Source: Nocardiopsis sp. CC223A (GTDB lineage: Bacteria > Actinomycetota > Actinomycetes > Streptosporangiales > Streptosporangiaceae). Taken from it: DNA of 64,000 bases. The notes under the pieces are model-generated. The model searched no databases. It had not been told where the DNA came from and worked only from the letters and a program-made list of their open reading frames with translations. The position numbers were made by a program, and so were the translations under genes. Of the stretch, positions 19,407-28,072 are shown piece after piece (position 1 is the stretch's first letter; each line of letters begins with the position of its first letter). The DNA is taken from positions 124,001-188,000 of the forward strand of contig NZ_JASFDV010000001.1 of NCBI RefSeq assembly GCF_030766825.1, in the 5' to 3' direction.

Positions 19407-19994
19407 ATGGATTTCTTCTCCGCGAATCCCCTGCTGGTGAGGCAGCCGAAACGCTTCTTCGTCGACGAGTCCGAGTACCACTGCTTCGACGGGCACGGCC
19501 GACAGCTCGCACACGTCCGGGAGGAGGGGCTGGACACCGGCAAGCGGATCGCCCGCCACCTGGCCGCGTCCTACGGGGTCTCCGCCAACCGCCGGGTCGT
19601 CGTCCACGACGGCCGCGGGCCCCGCCTCACCATCGAGAAGCAGTGGTCGTGGATGACCGCCACGACCACCGTGCAGTGGCCGGACGGGCGGCCGGTCGGC
19701 AGCATCGAGCAGGACGTCGCCTTCTTCAAGGCCGGGTTCGGCCTGCTGGACCCGTGGAAGCGGCCGCTGGGGTCGATCAAGGGCGACTTCTTCGCCCGCG
19801 ACTTCCGGATCAACGACCCCGGCGGGCACGAGGTGGCCCGGGTGGACCGGCGCGTCCCCGACCTGGGCGAGCTGCTCACCTCGGCCGACTCCTACGCCCT
19901 GCACCACCGCTACCCGACGCTGCCCGAGCCGCTGCGCACCATGGTGGTCGCCTCGGCCATCGCCATCGACCTGGTGCTGCTCGAAGGGCGCTGA
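19407..19994 (+). CDS. LURP-one/scramblase-like beta-barrel protein
   Basis: 195 aa, no signal peptide. The pattern of short repeated strands (HCFDGHGRQLAHVREE, RLTIEKQWSWMTATTTVQW, PLGSIKGDFFARDFRIND, EVARVDRR) and the hydrophobic C-terminal helix MVVASAIAIDLVLLEG match the LURP-one-related / phospholipid-scramblase (Tubby-like fold) family. Role in bacteria unknown; membrane association through the last helix is plausible. Start ATG 19407 by homology. Confidence 0.72.
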   Translation: MDFFSANPLLVRQPKRFFVDESEYHCFDGHGRQLAHVREEGLDTGKRIARHLAASYGVSANRRVVVHDGRGPRLTIEKQWSWMTATTTVQWPDGRPVGSIEQDVAFFKAGFGLLDPWKRPLGSIKGDFFARDFRINDPGGHEVARVDRRVPDLGELLTSADSYALHHRYPTLPEPLRTMVVASAIAIDLVLLEGR

Positions 19995-20031
19995 CCGCAG
20001 GGCCGCCGGACCGAGGGCCGGGCCCCCGCCC

Positions 20032-20982
20032 TCACAGTTCCGCCATCGCCGCCCGGTCCTCCTCCCCGAACTCCTCCTCCAGGCGTTCGGGGGAGGCGTC
20101 CAGGTCGATCTGCGCCACGGGCACGCCGCGGGCGGACTCGATGGCGCCCAGGCGGCGCAGCGCCCGGTCGGAGGCGTAGCGCACCAGCTCGCCCGGGGGC
20201 AGCTCGTATCTCGCGCTCTCGGGGGTGGCCTCCGCGGCGTTCTCGCCCCTGTCGACGGTGGTCATCACGTGCGGCAGCAGTTCCTCCAGGCGTTCGCTCA
20301 CCACCGCCCAGTTGGCGTCGTCGGCGGCCACGTGCCGCCGGCAGGTGAACGTGCCCCACGCCATGTGGCGGCGCTCGTCGTCGCCGATCAGGCGCACGAT
20401 CCGCCGCATCCCGGGGAAGATGTCGCGCACGGTGCAGATGTGGTTCCAGGCGTAGTACCCGGTGAGCGCCAGGGAGCCCTCGACGATGTGGTTGTAGGTG
20501 ACCGAGGCGCGCACCTGGTTGCGCGGGCTCGGGTCGTCCAGCAGCGCCTCCAGGGAGGACGGCAGCTCCTCGTAGAACAGCACCCGGTAGCCCGGGTTCT
20601 CCTCCACGTACCCGTGCAGGTCGTCGTACACGCCGATGGCGTCCAGCCACAGCCGGAACGCCTGGACGTGCTTGGCCTCCTCGAACGCGAACTGGGTCAG
20701 GTACATCTCGTCGCCCAGCCGCCCCTCCGCCGCCATCGCGCGCAGGAACGGCTGGAGGTCCTCGGTGACGGCCTCCTCGCCCGCGGCGAAGAAGGCGCAC
20801 AGCCGCAGGATGCGCTTCTGCGCGGCCTCGCCGATGGTCTTCCAGTCCTCGGCGTCCCGGCTCAGGTCGATGGCGGCCGGGTCCCAGAACCTGGCGTTGC
20901 CCTTGACGAACAGTTTCAGGGGCAGCGAGTCCCAGTTCAGGCCGCCGTCGCGGAGGGAGTGGAAACCGGTGCGGTCGGACAT
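20032..20982 (-). CDS. R2-like ligand-binding oxidase (R2lox)
   Basis: 316 aa ferritin-like diiron/manganese-iron protein related to ribonucleotide reductase R2. Ligands visible: Glu69 (FAAGEEAV), Glu102 and His105 (FEEAKH), Glu168 (HIVEGS), Glu203 and His206 (DDERRHMAW). Val72 and Tyr163 are at the positions of the Val-Tyr ether crosslink known in this family. R2lox binds a fatty acid near a Mn/Fe centre and is not a RNR subunit. ATG 20982 follows CGGAGG; an upstream ATG (21042) is less likely. A 19-bp inverted repeat lies 57 bp upstream. No RNR large subunit is nearby. Confidence 0.93.
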   Translation of the reverse strand: MSDRTGFHSLRDGGLNWDSLPLKLFVKGNARFWDPAAIDLSRDAEDWKTIGEAAQKRILRLCAFFAAGEEAVTEDLQPFLRAMAAEGRLGDEMYLTQFAFEEAKHVQAFRLWLDAIGVYDDLHGYVEENPGYRVLFYEELPSSLEALLDDPSPRNQVRASVTYNHIVEGSLALTGYYAWNHICTVRDIFPGMRRIVRLIGDDERRHMAWGTFTCRRHVAADDANWAVVSERLEELLPHVMTTVDRGENAAEATPESARYELPPGELVRYASDRALRRLGAIESARGVPVAQIDLDASPERLEEEFGEEDRAAMAEL

Positions 20983-21038
20983 GGATGGACCTCCGAGGGG
21001 GTGCCGGGGGCGCCGGGGGGCTTTCCAGCCATGATTGG

Positions 21039-21057
21039 ACACGAAACGGGTTCGTGT
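21039..21057. promoter_or_regulatory. 19-bp inverted-repeat operator upstream of R2lox
   Basis: ACACGAA-ACGGG-TTCGTGT, perfect 7-bp arms, between R2lox and the divergent small membrane gene. TetR-like geometry; the regulator is unknown. Confidence 0.65.
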
Positions 21058-21192
21058 AAAGAGGGGGAGTGTCCTGGATCACGAAAATCGCGCACCCGTC
21101 AATACGGTCGGCATGGGCCGACCGGCCGCCTCCGCCGAAACGGTACGGTCGGGGTGTCCCGCCCGCACCGAACGATCCGATCGGGGTACGAC

Positions 21193-21429
21193 GTGTTCTG
21201 TGGTGATCCCGGCACCTCCGGCTACACCGCCTGCGCCGCCCAGACCCAGCTCTTCTCGCTGGCCTCCGCGATCCCCGCGCTGCTCGGCCTGGTCCTGCTG
21301 GTCGCCGCCTTCGCCGCCCCGGGGGTGCGCGACGACCGCACGCTGCGGACCCGGACCCTGAGCTACTCCCTCATCGCATGGGTGATCGCCGCCGGGACCT
21401 ACGTCATCGGCGGGCTGCCCTCGTTCTAG
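21193..21429 (+). CDS. Small two-helix membrane protein
   Basis: 78 aa from GTG 21193; an in-frame GTG about 39 bases earlier is possible and no clear ribosome site decides. N-terminus VFCGDPGTSGYTACAAQ, then hydrophobic segments about 22-41 (SAIPALLGLVLLVAAFAAPG) and 55-75 (SLIAWVIAAGTYVIGGL). Divergent from R2lox across the 19-bp operator. Its TAG stop is the first three bases of a mobile-like element. Function unknown. Confidence 0.55.
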   Translation: MFCGDPGTSGYTACAAQTQLFSLASAIPALLGLVLLVAAFAAPGVRDDRTLRTRTLSYSLIAWVIAAGTYVIGGLPSF

Positions 21430-21592
21430 GGCGTGTTCCGCGGATGCTCACCCTGCCGCGCGATGCCCCGGCACCTCCCCCGCCGCGTTCTCACCGGTCG
21501 GCAGGAGAACCCGCACCGACTCCTTCTCCGGCCTCGCGATGCCTGCACCGGAACCCCGCTCGCGACGAGCGGCATCCACGGAACACGCCTCA
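21427..21592. mobile_element. MITE-like element 1 (about 166 bp)
   Basis: Ends TAGGGCGTGTTCCGCGGATGC (21427-21447) and GCATCCACGGAACACGCCTCA (21572-21592); 18 of 21 positions match as inverted repeats. No coding capacity. The same end sequence recurs at 61961-62182. Confidence 0.6.
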
Positions 21593-21645
21593 GGAAGCGG
21601 CCCGCGGATGCCCCCGGGCCGCGAGGCGGGACACGTCCCGCCCCC

Positions 21646-23292
21646 TCAGACCTCGCCGCCGGCCAGGATGTCGGCGGCGTCGGTGATCCGGTAGGCGTAC
21701 CCCTGCTCGGCCAGGAACCGCTGCCGGTGCGCCGCGTAGTCCTGGTCCAGGGTGTCGCGCGCGATCACCGCGTAGAACCGCGCCGACCTGCCGTCGGACT
21801 TGGGCCGCAGCACCCGGCCCAGCCGCTGCGCCTCCTCCTGCCGGGACCCGAACGACCCCGACACCTGGATCGCCACACCCGCCTCGGGCAGGTCGATCGA
21901 GAAGTTGGCGACCTTGGACACCACCAGGATCCGGAGCTCCCCGGACCGGAACGCGTCGAACAGCCGCTCCCGCTCCTTGGTGCGGGTCCCGCCCTTGATC
22001 ACCGGAGCGCCCAGCGCTTCGCCCAGCTCGTCCAGCTGGTCGATGTAGGAGCCGATCACGAGCACCTGCTCGTCGGCGTGCCGCTCCACCAGCTCCCGCA
22101 CCACCGCGGTCTTGGCCTCGGAGGACGCGCAGAACCGGTAGCGGTCCTCCGGCTCGGCCGTCGCGTACGCCAGCCGCTCGGACTCCGCCAGGTCCACCCG
22201 CACCTCGACACAGTCCGCCGGGGCGATCCAGCCCTGGTTCTCCATGTCCTTCCACGGGGCGTCGTACCGCTTGGGCCCGATGAGGGAGAACACGTCGCCC
22301 TCGCGGCCGTCCTCGCGCACCAGCGTCGCGGTCAGCCCCAGCCGCCGCCGGGCCTGGAGGTCCGCGGTCATCCGGAAGATCGGCGCGGGCAGCAGGTGCA
22401 CCTCGTCGTAGACCACCAGTCCCCAGTCGCGGGCGTCGAACAGCTCCAGGTGCGTGTACACGCCCTTCCGCTTGGCCGCCATGACCTGGTAGGTGGCGAT
22501 GGTGACCGGACGGACCTCCTTGCGGGTGCCCGAGTACTCGCCGATCTCGTCCTCGGTGAGCGTGGTCCGCTTCAACAGTTCGGTCTTCCACTGGTGCACC
22601 GACACGGTGTTGGTGACCAGGATGAGCGTGGTCGCGCCGGTCATCGCCATCGCGGCGGCGCCCACCACGGTCTTGCCCGCCCCGCAGGGCAGGACCACCA
22701 CGCCCGAACCGCCCGCGTGGAAGCCCTCGGCGGCGGCGCGCTGGTAGTCGCGCAGCTCCCAGCCGTCCTGGACCAGGTCGATCCGGTGCGCTTCGCCGTC
22801 GACGTGGCCGGCCGTGTCCTCGGCGGGCCAGCCGATCCTGAGCAGCCCCTGCTTGAGGTTGCCGCGCTCGCTGGGGTGCACCGCCACGGAGTCATCGCCG
22901 AGCCGCTCGCCCAGCATGCCCTTGAGCCGCTTGGAGCGGAGCACCTCCTCCAGCACCGGCCGGTCGGAGGAGCGCAGGACCAGACCGTGCACCGGGTCGC
23001 CCTCCAGCCGCAGCCGACCGTACCGGTCCATGGTCTCGGCGATGTCCACCAGCAGCGAGTGCGGCACGGGGAACTTCGAGAAGCGGATCAGGGCGTCGAC
23101 GACCTGCTCGGCGTCGTGCCCCGCGGCGCGGGCGTTCCACAGCGCCAGCGGCGTGATCCGGTAGGTGTGCACGTGCTCGGGGGCGCGCTCCAGTTCCGCG
23201 AAGGGGGCGATGGCGCGGCGGCACTCGTCGGCGGACTCGTGGTCGACCTCCAGCAGGAGGGTCTTGTCGGACTGGACGATCAGGCAGGACAC
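21646..23292 (-). CDS. XPB/RAD25-family DNA helicase
   Basis: 548 aa from GTG 23292, which follows GGAAGG; in-frame ATGs at 23334 and 23376 would add 14-28 residues unlike the family. It begins CLIVQSDKTLLLEVDHE, typical of actinobacterial XPB. Walker A PCGAGKT (about 200-206), DEVH box VVYDEVHLLP (about 292), motif III LTATLVREDGREGD with the RED motif, and the C-terminal RecA domain with QRLGRVLRPK. A 3'-5' ATP-dependent DNA translocase/helicase. In mycobacteria (Rv0861c) it lies next to the helicase-C/WYL protein found here 1.6 kb upstream in the same direction. Confidence 0.94.
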   Translation of the reverse strand: MSCLIVQSDKTLLLEVDHESADECRRAIAPFAELERAPEHVHTYRITPLALWNARAAGHDAEQVVDALIRFSKFPVPHSLLVDIAETMDRYGRLRLEGDPVHGLVLRSSDRPVLEEVLRSKRLKGMLGERLGDDSVAVHPSERGNLKQGLLRIGWPAEDTAGHVDGEAHRIDLVQDGWELRDYQRAAAEGFHAGGSGVVVLPCGAGKTVVGAAAMAMTGATTLILVTNTVSVHQWKTELLKRTTLTEDEIGEYSGTRKEVRPVTIATYQVMAAKRKGVYTHLELFDARDWGLVVYDEVHLLPAPIFRMTADLQARRRLGLTATLVREDGREGDVFSLIGPKRYDAPWKDMENQGWIAPADCVEVRVDLAESERLAYATAEPEDRYRFCASSEAKTAVVRELVERHADEQVLVIGSYIDQLDELGEALGAPVIKGGTRTKERERLFDAFRSGELRILVVSKVANFSIDLPEAGVAIQVSGSFGSRQEEAQRLGRVLRPKSDGRSARFYAVIARDTLDQDYAAHRQRFLAEQGYAYRITDAADILAGGEV

Positions 23293-23383
23293 ACGGAACC
23301 TTCCGTCAGGAGGGCGGCCATCGGGGACGGCCATCGGGGGCGGTCCCAGGTGCAACGCACGGCGGGCCCCGATCATGCCCGGG

Positions 23384-23788
23384 TCAGGACGTCGCGATGT
23401 CCGTCGCGATCAGGGTGATGAAGAGCACGATCCCCAGGGCCAGGACGCCGAAATTGATCCACACCGAGAGCCAGGCGTTCCTGGTCAGGTGCTCACCGCG
23501 GTCGAGGTCGTACTTCTCGCCGAGGGCCATGGCCCCGAACACGACGCCGGGGATCGCGGTGAGACCGCAGCACAGGACCAGCTGGACGCAGGACAGGATC
23601 AGCGCGGTGGTGGCCCGGCCCTCGTGCTCGGGCTTGGCCGCGGGCACCGGGTACGGGGACACGGGGCCGTAGCCGGGCGCCGGGCCGTAGGGCGCTGCGG
23701 GATAGCCGTAGGGGTCGTGGCCGGGGGCCGAGTAGCCCCCGGTCGCGTCCTTGTACGGGTCGTACGGGTCGTACGGGTTGTCGTTCAC
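23384..23788 (-). CDS. Small membrane protein, DUF4190/CD225-like (1 of 3)
   Basis: 134 aa. The Tyr/Pro-rich cytoplasmic N-terminus has DPYDPY repeats and GYP/YGPAPGYG, then two hydrophobic segments: ALILSCVQLVLCCGLTAIPG (about 63-82) and the C-terminal WINFGVLALGIVLFITLIA. The loop GAMALGEKYDLDRGEHLTRNAW follows the pattern of dispanin/DUF4190 proteins. It is one of three small membrane proteins of similar plan between the XPB gene and its usual partner. Function unknown. Confidence 0.75.
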   Translation of the reverse strand: MNDNPYDPYDPYKDATGGYSAPGHDPYGYPAAPYGPAPGYGPVSPYPVPAAKPEHEGRATTALILSCVQLVLCCGLTAIPGVVFGAMALGEKYDLDRGEHLTRNAWLSVWINFGVLALGIVLFITLIATDIATS

Positions 23789-23830
23789 GGGGATCCTTCG
23801 GGTGAGGGGTGCGGGGACGGCCGATCCGGC

Positions 23831-24268
23831 TCAGTAGCCGAGCATGAGGGCCATCACGAACACGAACAGGACGATGATCATCACGGGCACGCCCAGCAGG
23901 CCGTAGGCCAGGTTGCAGGCCCAGGTGTACCGCAGGTACCGCTCGACCTCGGGCGCGTCGGGGACCTTGGTCAACGCCACGACGGCGAGCGCGATCCCCG
24001 GGACGTTGGCGCCCAGGAGCAGGAACCACACGCCCAGGTAGGCGCCCAGCAGCGGCGGGATCAGGGTCAGCGCCGCCACCACCAGGGCGGCGACCGTGCC
24101 GCCCACCCGGGCGGGCGGTCCCGTCGGAGCCGGGCCGGCGGGCGGGCGGGCGTGCCCGGCGGGCGCGGCCGGGGACGCGGTGCGCGTCGGCACGGGGGAG
24201 ACCGAGCGCAGGGCCCCGCCCTGTTCCCGTTCCCAGAAATCCCTGGGACCCCCGGATCGCCCCGGCAT
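23831..24268 (-). CDS. Small membrane protein (2 of 3)
   Basis: 145 aa from the ATG at 24268 preceded by GGGAGGGGGAG. The Pro/Ala/Arg-rich N-terminus (MPGRSGGPRDFWEREQGG) leads to three hydrophobic segments; the middle loop VVALTKVPDAPEVERYLRYTW echoes the loop of its two neighbours. Possibly a diverged paralogue. Function unknown. Confidence 0.65.
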   Translation of the reverse strand: MPGRSGGPRDFWEREQGGALRSVSPVPTRTASPAAPAGHARPPAGPAPTGPPARVGGTVAALVVAALTLIPPLLGAYLGVWFLLLGANVPGIALAVVALTKVPDAPEVERYLRYTWACNLAYGLLGVPVMIIVLFVFVMALMLGY

Positions 24269-24398
24269 GCGCTCCCCCTCCCGCGGGCCCTCGGCCCTCA
24301 CCACCACAGGTGTACCCGCCCGTACCCGGTGGGACGCGGAGGACCCGGCGGAGGTTCCCCGGCCCGCGGTCACGACGCGGTCCCGGCCGGCGGCCGGT

Positions 24399-24821
24399 TC
24401 AGTAGTTGGTCACCGGCACGATGCCCTGGATCCAGGACCCGCTCTGAGTGAACACCACGAAGGTCAGCACCAGCATGACGAACAGCATCACCCCGGCCGC
24501 CCCCAGGCAGTACCAGGAGTACCGGGTGAGCATCTCGGCCCGGCCCGGCCGCCCCCGGTCGCGGGCGTGGGCGGCCCGGATCGCGAACACGATGCCCGCG
24601 ACGCCGAAGATCCAGTTGCCACAGCACAGCAGCGTGAACGCGTGCAGGATCAGCGCCATCGTGGAGCTGTTGGCCGCACCGGCGGCGGACGGACCGGGTG
24701 CGGCCCCCTCCCCGCGCGCCGGGGCGGCGTCCGCCGCCCGGCCGCGCTCACCGTCGCGCCCGTCGTCGCGGCCGTGCTCACGGGGGGACGAGGCTCCGGG
24801 GGGCAGGGACGCATTGCTCAT
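24399..24821 (-). CDS. Small membrane protein, CD225-like (3 of 3)
   Basis: 140 aa. The charged N-terminus is rich in Arg/Asp/Gly; the first membrane segment MALILHAFTLLCCGNWIFGV carries the paired Cys of the family, the loop is IRAAHARDRGRPGRAEMLTR, and a second long segment is LGAAGVMLFVMLVLTFVVFT. Same architecture as the protein two genes downstream. Start ATG 24821. Function unknown. Confidence 0.7.
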   Translation of the reverse strand: MSNASLPPGASSPREHGRDDGRDGERGRAADAAPARGEGAAPGPSAAGAANSSTMALILHAFTLLCCGNWIFGVAGIVFAIRAAHARDRGRPGRAEMLTRYSWYCLGAAGVMLFVMLVLTFVVFTQSGSWIQGIVPVTNY

Positions 24822-24870
24822 GGGGGTGTCTCTCGCTTGTCCGAGGGCCGACTGGCAACCGCGTTCCACC

Positions 24871-27333
24871 CTACGGCGTACCGCTCCGATCGTCCTCCTC
24901 CAGCTCGGCCACGGCGGTGATCCGGTGGACCGCGAAACGCTGCACCGCGCCCCGGGTCTCGTCACGGGCGGTGACGAACCCGCCGTCGACCGACGAGGGC
25001 TCGATGATCCGGCCGCCCTGGCGGCCGTCGGTGTCGGTGTAGCCGATCCACAGGCGCCGCCCGGTCGCGGCGGCCCGGGACAGCGCCTCCAGCACCGCAC
25101 CCGCCCGGGAGCCGGGCGGGCCGTCCTCGGGCAGGGGGACGGGGCGGCGGGCCACGGTGGCGGCCTGGTCCCCGGCCCGCACCGCACGCACGATGTCGCG
25201 CAGCCGCTCGACGGTGGGGGCGGCGGACGGCGGCTCGGGCGGCACCTCCACGGGTTCGGCGCGGCGCGCTTCGGGGCGGGAGAGCCGCATGGCCCCGTCC
25301 CCGCCCTCGGCGACGGGGTGGTGGCCGAGCCTGCGCAGCCCGTCCACCAGCGCCGCCCGGTTCACCCCGGCGGCCACCACGGTCGGCGCCAGCCGCACCA
25401 GCCCCAGCGCCTCGGTGCGCCGGTCGCCCATCACCTCGTCCAGCAGGGCGGGTTCGTCGCAGCGCAGGTAGGCGGAGGCCGTGCCGGCGCGCAACCGCCC
25501 GTGCCGCCGTCCCACGTCGGACACCAGGTACCGCAGCGCCTGCGGCAGCGGGGTGCGCGAATGGCGCTCCAGCAGGGTGAGGATGTCGGCGATGCCGCGT
25601 CCGGCGTCCAGCCCCCGCCGCACCGAGGTCTCGGTGAACCGGTACACGGTGGCGCCGCCGGTGGACTCCACGTCCGCGATCAGCGCCAGCTCCCGGGCCA
25701 GTTCGCTGACCAGCGGGCCGGGCGCGACGGCGGTGAGGTCGCCCTGCACCAGGACATGGTCCAGGGGCCGGGGCAGGTGCCCGGCCAGCAGCGCGGCGGC
25801 GGCCTCGGGGTCGCCCTCCAGCAGCGGGCGCACGTGCCCGGCCAGGGCGCCCCGGCCGGTGAACCCGAGCACGGCGGCCTCCGTCACGGCGGTCTCCACC
25901 AGTTCGGTGTACACGGGCGAGCGGCGGCGCGGCCGCCGCCAGGAGAGCCGGGCCGACAACGACTCCGCGGCCGGGGAGAACCCGGGTTCGGCGGTGCCCA
26001 GCTCGGCGAGCACATCGCGGCGGGCCTGCGGTGCCGCCGGGCGGACCAGCCCGGGGCCGAGCACGTTGCGCACCCGCCCGCCGGAGTCCCGGGAGCCGCT
26101 CAGTGCGGGCACCCGGTCGGTGTCCAGCCACGCCTGGGCCAGGCGCAGCCAGCGGCGCTCGGGCGGGCTCTCCCGCCACAGGTCGTACTCGCGGGTGGGC
26201 AGCCACTCGCCCTCGACGCGGTCGTCGGCGCCCAGCAGCCCGGCGGCGTGGGCCACCTCGACGAGCAGCGCGGCGGTGGTGTCGTCGGTGTCCATGGTGC
26301 GCGCGGCGCGGCGCAGGTCCCGTACGCCCAGGCCGCCGTTGCGCAGTACCGCGGCGGGCTCGTCGGCCCAGGACTCCAGCAGTTCCTCGACGGCGCGCAG
26401 CACCGTGAACGCCTGCCCGGCGGCGAACCGGGTCACCCCGGCGGGGTCGTGGGCGGTGCCCGCGAACGCCGGGGGAGCGGCCGCCACCTCGCGGAACAGC
26501 ACTCCCGAACGCAGGTGCACCCCCACCTCCCGGGGCAGGGTGAGCGTGTCGTCGCCGCTGGGCAGCAGCAGGGCGCGGGCCAGCAGCTCCTCCACCGGCG
26601 ACCCGGCGTCGGCCACCCCGACGTCGCGGCGGGCGTCGGCGACGGTGCCGTGCGGCGGTCCCCAGGTCATCCCGTCCAGCAGCCGGCGGGCCTGCTCGCC
26701 GACCCCGGACAGCAGGGCGCCGAGCCCGACGGGGTCGGACAGCAGACGGGCCAGCGCCTCGACCGGGGTGGGCGCGGAGGTGTCCGGGGCCAGGTCCGCG
26801 GCCAGCCGCTTGAGGCGGCCGTGCGGCAGCGCGGCCAGCAGCACCCGGGCGGGCGGCCCCAGCCGGGCCGGGGCGGGCAGCAGGTCGCGCAGCACCTGGA
26901 CGGGGCGCAGCCGGTCCCGGTCGGGCCAGACCAGCGCCGAGCGCAGCAGGCCGTCCAGGGCGGCCGCGACGGCGTCCCGCACCGTCCCGTCGTCATCGCC
27001 GGGCGCCAGCGCGGCGGTGATCCCGGCGGCGGTGACGCCCACGGGTTCGGCCATCCGGTCGTCGCCCAGGGCGACGACGGACTCCAGGACCTGGAGGGTG
27101 AAGGCGTCCAGCCCCTCCAGGGCCCGCAGGACGGTGTTGCGGGTGGTGGCCCGGGCGGCCAGTGCGCCGATGCCGTCGGGGACGGGACGGCCCAGGTCGG
27201 GCCGGACGGACAACAGGGCGGCGAGCTCCTCGTCGGAACGTTCGCGCAGCCAGGAGGTGAAGGTCGGGGGGCGGCCCGGCCCGGCGGTCCCCGTGTCCGG
27301 TCCGTGCAGGTCGGGAGGTGCGTTGTCGGTCAT
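24871..27333 (-). CDS. Helicase-C-like / WYL-domain partner of XPB (Rv0862c-like)
   Basis: 820 aa. The helical N-terminal half starts with FTSWLRERSDEELAALL and RPDLGRPVPDGIGALAARA, typical of actinobacterial helicase-associated proteins. The central part (about 480-640) is the Helicase_C_3-like region with GRGALAGHVRPLLEGD and TLLERHSRTPLPQALRYLV. The C-terminus (about 750-810) is a WYL-like module: RRLWIGYTDTDGRQGGRIIE then RFAVHRITAV. It probably works with XPB; the gene is its neighbour in mycobacteria (recalled, Rv0862c). ATG 27333. No Walker motifs of its own. Confidence 0.82.
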   Translation of the reverse strand: MTDNAPPDLHGPDTGTAGPGRPPTFTSWLRERSDEELAALLSVRPDLGRPVPDGIGALAARATTRNTVLRALEGLDAFTLQVLESVVALGDDRMAEPVGVTAAGITAALAPGDDDGTVRDAVAAALDGLLRSALVWPDRDRLRPVQVLRDLLPAPARLGPPARVLLAALPHGRLKRLAADLAPDTSAPTPVEALARLLSDPVGLGALLSGVGEQARRLLDGMTWGPPHGTVADARRDVGVADAGSPVEELLARALLLPSGDDTLTLPREVGVHLRSGVLFREVAAAPPAFAGTAHDPAGVTRFAAGQAFTVLRAVEELLESWADEPAAVLRNGGLGVRDLRRAARTMDTDDTTAALLVEVAHAAGLLGADDRVEGEWLPTREYDLWRESPPERRWLRLAQAWLDTDRVPALSGSRDSGGRVRNVLGPGLVRPAAPQARRDVLAELGTAEPGFSPAAESLSARLSWRRPRRRSPVYTELVETAVTEAAVLGFTGRGALAGHVRPLLEGDPEAAAALLAGHLPRPLDHVLVQGDLTAVAPGPLVSELARELALIADVESTGGATVYRFTETSVRRGLDAGRGIADILTLLERHSRTPLPQALRYLVSDVGRRHGRLRAGTASAYLRCDEPALLDEVMGDRRTEALGLVRLAPTVVAAGVNRAALVDGLRRLGHHPVAEGGDGAMRLSRPEARRAEPVEVPPEPPSAAPTVERLRDIVRAVRAGDQAATVARRPVPLPEDGPPGSRAGAVLEALSRAAATGRRLWIGYTDTDGRQGGRIIEPSSVDGGFVTARDETRGAVQRFAVHRITAVAELEEDDRSGTP

Positions 27334-27548
27334 CGGGACCAACGCTAGGCGATACCTGCGACGAGGTGGGAGATCCGGGAGGGAGAGAAGGGAGAGAAGC
27401 GTCCCGGCGGCCCGGATGTCCGGGCCGCCGGGACGGCACCGGGGAGGGGCCGGATCCCGGAATGTTCCGGGTCCCGGCGAGACGGCTGCGGCCCCGCCCG
27501 TCCCCCACACCCGTTCGGCCGGGCGACCGCGTCGCCTCGACCGCGGAC

Positions 27549-27866
27549 TCACCGCGCCGGCCGGGCGGCGAGCCAGTCCTCGTAGAGGGTGGTGGCGATG
27601 GTCGCGCCCGCGCCGGGCAGCAGGGCGCCCGGCTCGACGACGGTGCCGAAGTACGGGTTCTCCCTGCCCGCGACGACCTCGCGCGGGTCGCCGTCGAGCG
27701 CGAGGCGGGCCCGGACCAGGTCCTCCATGGTGATCTCCTCCGGTCCGGCCACCTCGGTCACGCCGCCGGTCGGCGCGCCCAGGGCGCCCCCGGCCACGGC
27801 GGCGGAGACGTCCGCGGCGGCGATCGGCCGCATCACCGTGTCCGCCACGCGCACGACACCGTCGAC
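27549..27866 (-). pseudogene. C-terminal fragment of an SDR/NmrA-type oxidoreductase
   Basis: The frame reads GVVRVADTVMRPIAAADVSA, GGVTEVAGPEEITMEDLVR and ends TTLYEDWLAARPAR, a normal C-terminal third of NAD(P)-binding epimerase-type proteins. The Rossmann part is missing; upstream the frame runs into the sigma-factor fragment. A deletion has joined the two. Confidence 0.72.
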
Positions 27867-28054
27867 CGGTCGTAGGCCTGCCGGCGGATCCATGCCTCCT
27901 GGAGGACGTCCTCGGCCTCGGCGGCCGACCCCAGGACCCGGTAGGCGATCACGAACAGGCGGCCCCGGACGCCCCGGAACACCGCCCCGGCCCTTTCCAG
28001 GTCGGGTCCGGGAGTGACCGGGGCGGCGTCGTGCTCGGACTCCCGCGACGGCAT
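27855..28054 (-). pseudogene. N-terminal fragment of an ECF sigma factor (SigJ/ECF41-like)
   Basis: From ATG 28054: about 40 residues, then FRGVRGRLFVIAYRVLGSAA and EAEDVLQEAWIRRQAYDRST, which is sigma region 2. Sequence identity to the family stops after DRSTV; regions 3/4 and the SnoaL-like tail are missing, and a few foreign residues lead to a stop. The SDR fragment begins at the same point. Confidence 0.75.
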
Positions 28055-28072
28055 GGGGTCGTGGGCTCCTCG

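Noticed and set aside
24448..27348. 966-codon plus-strand frame
   Set aside because: Antisense of the XPB-partner gene; Gly/Gln/Arg-rich shadow.
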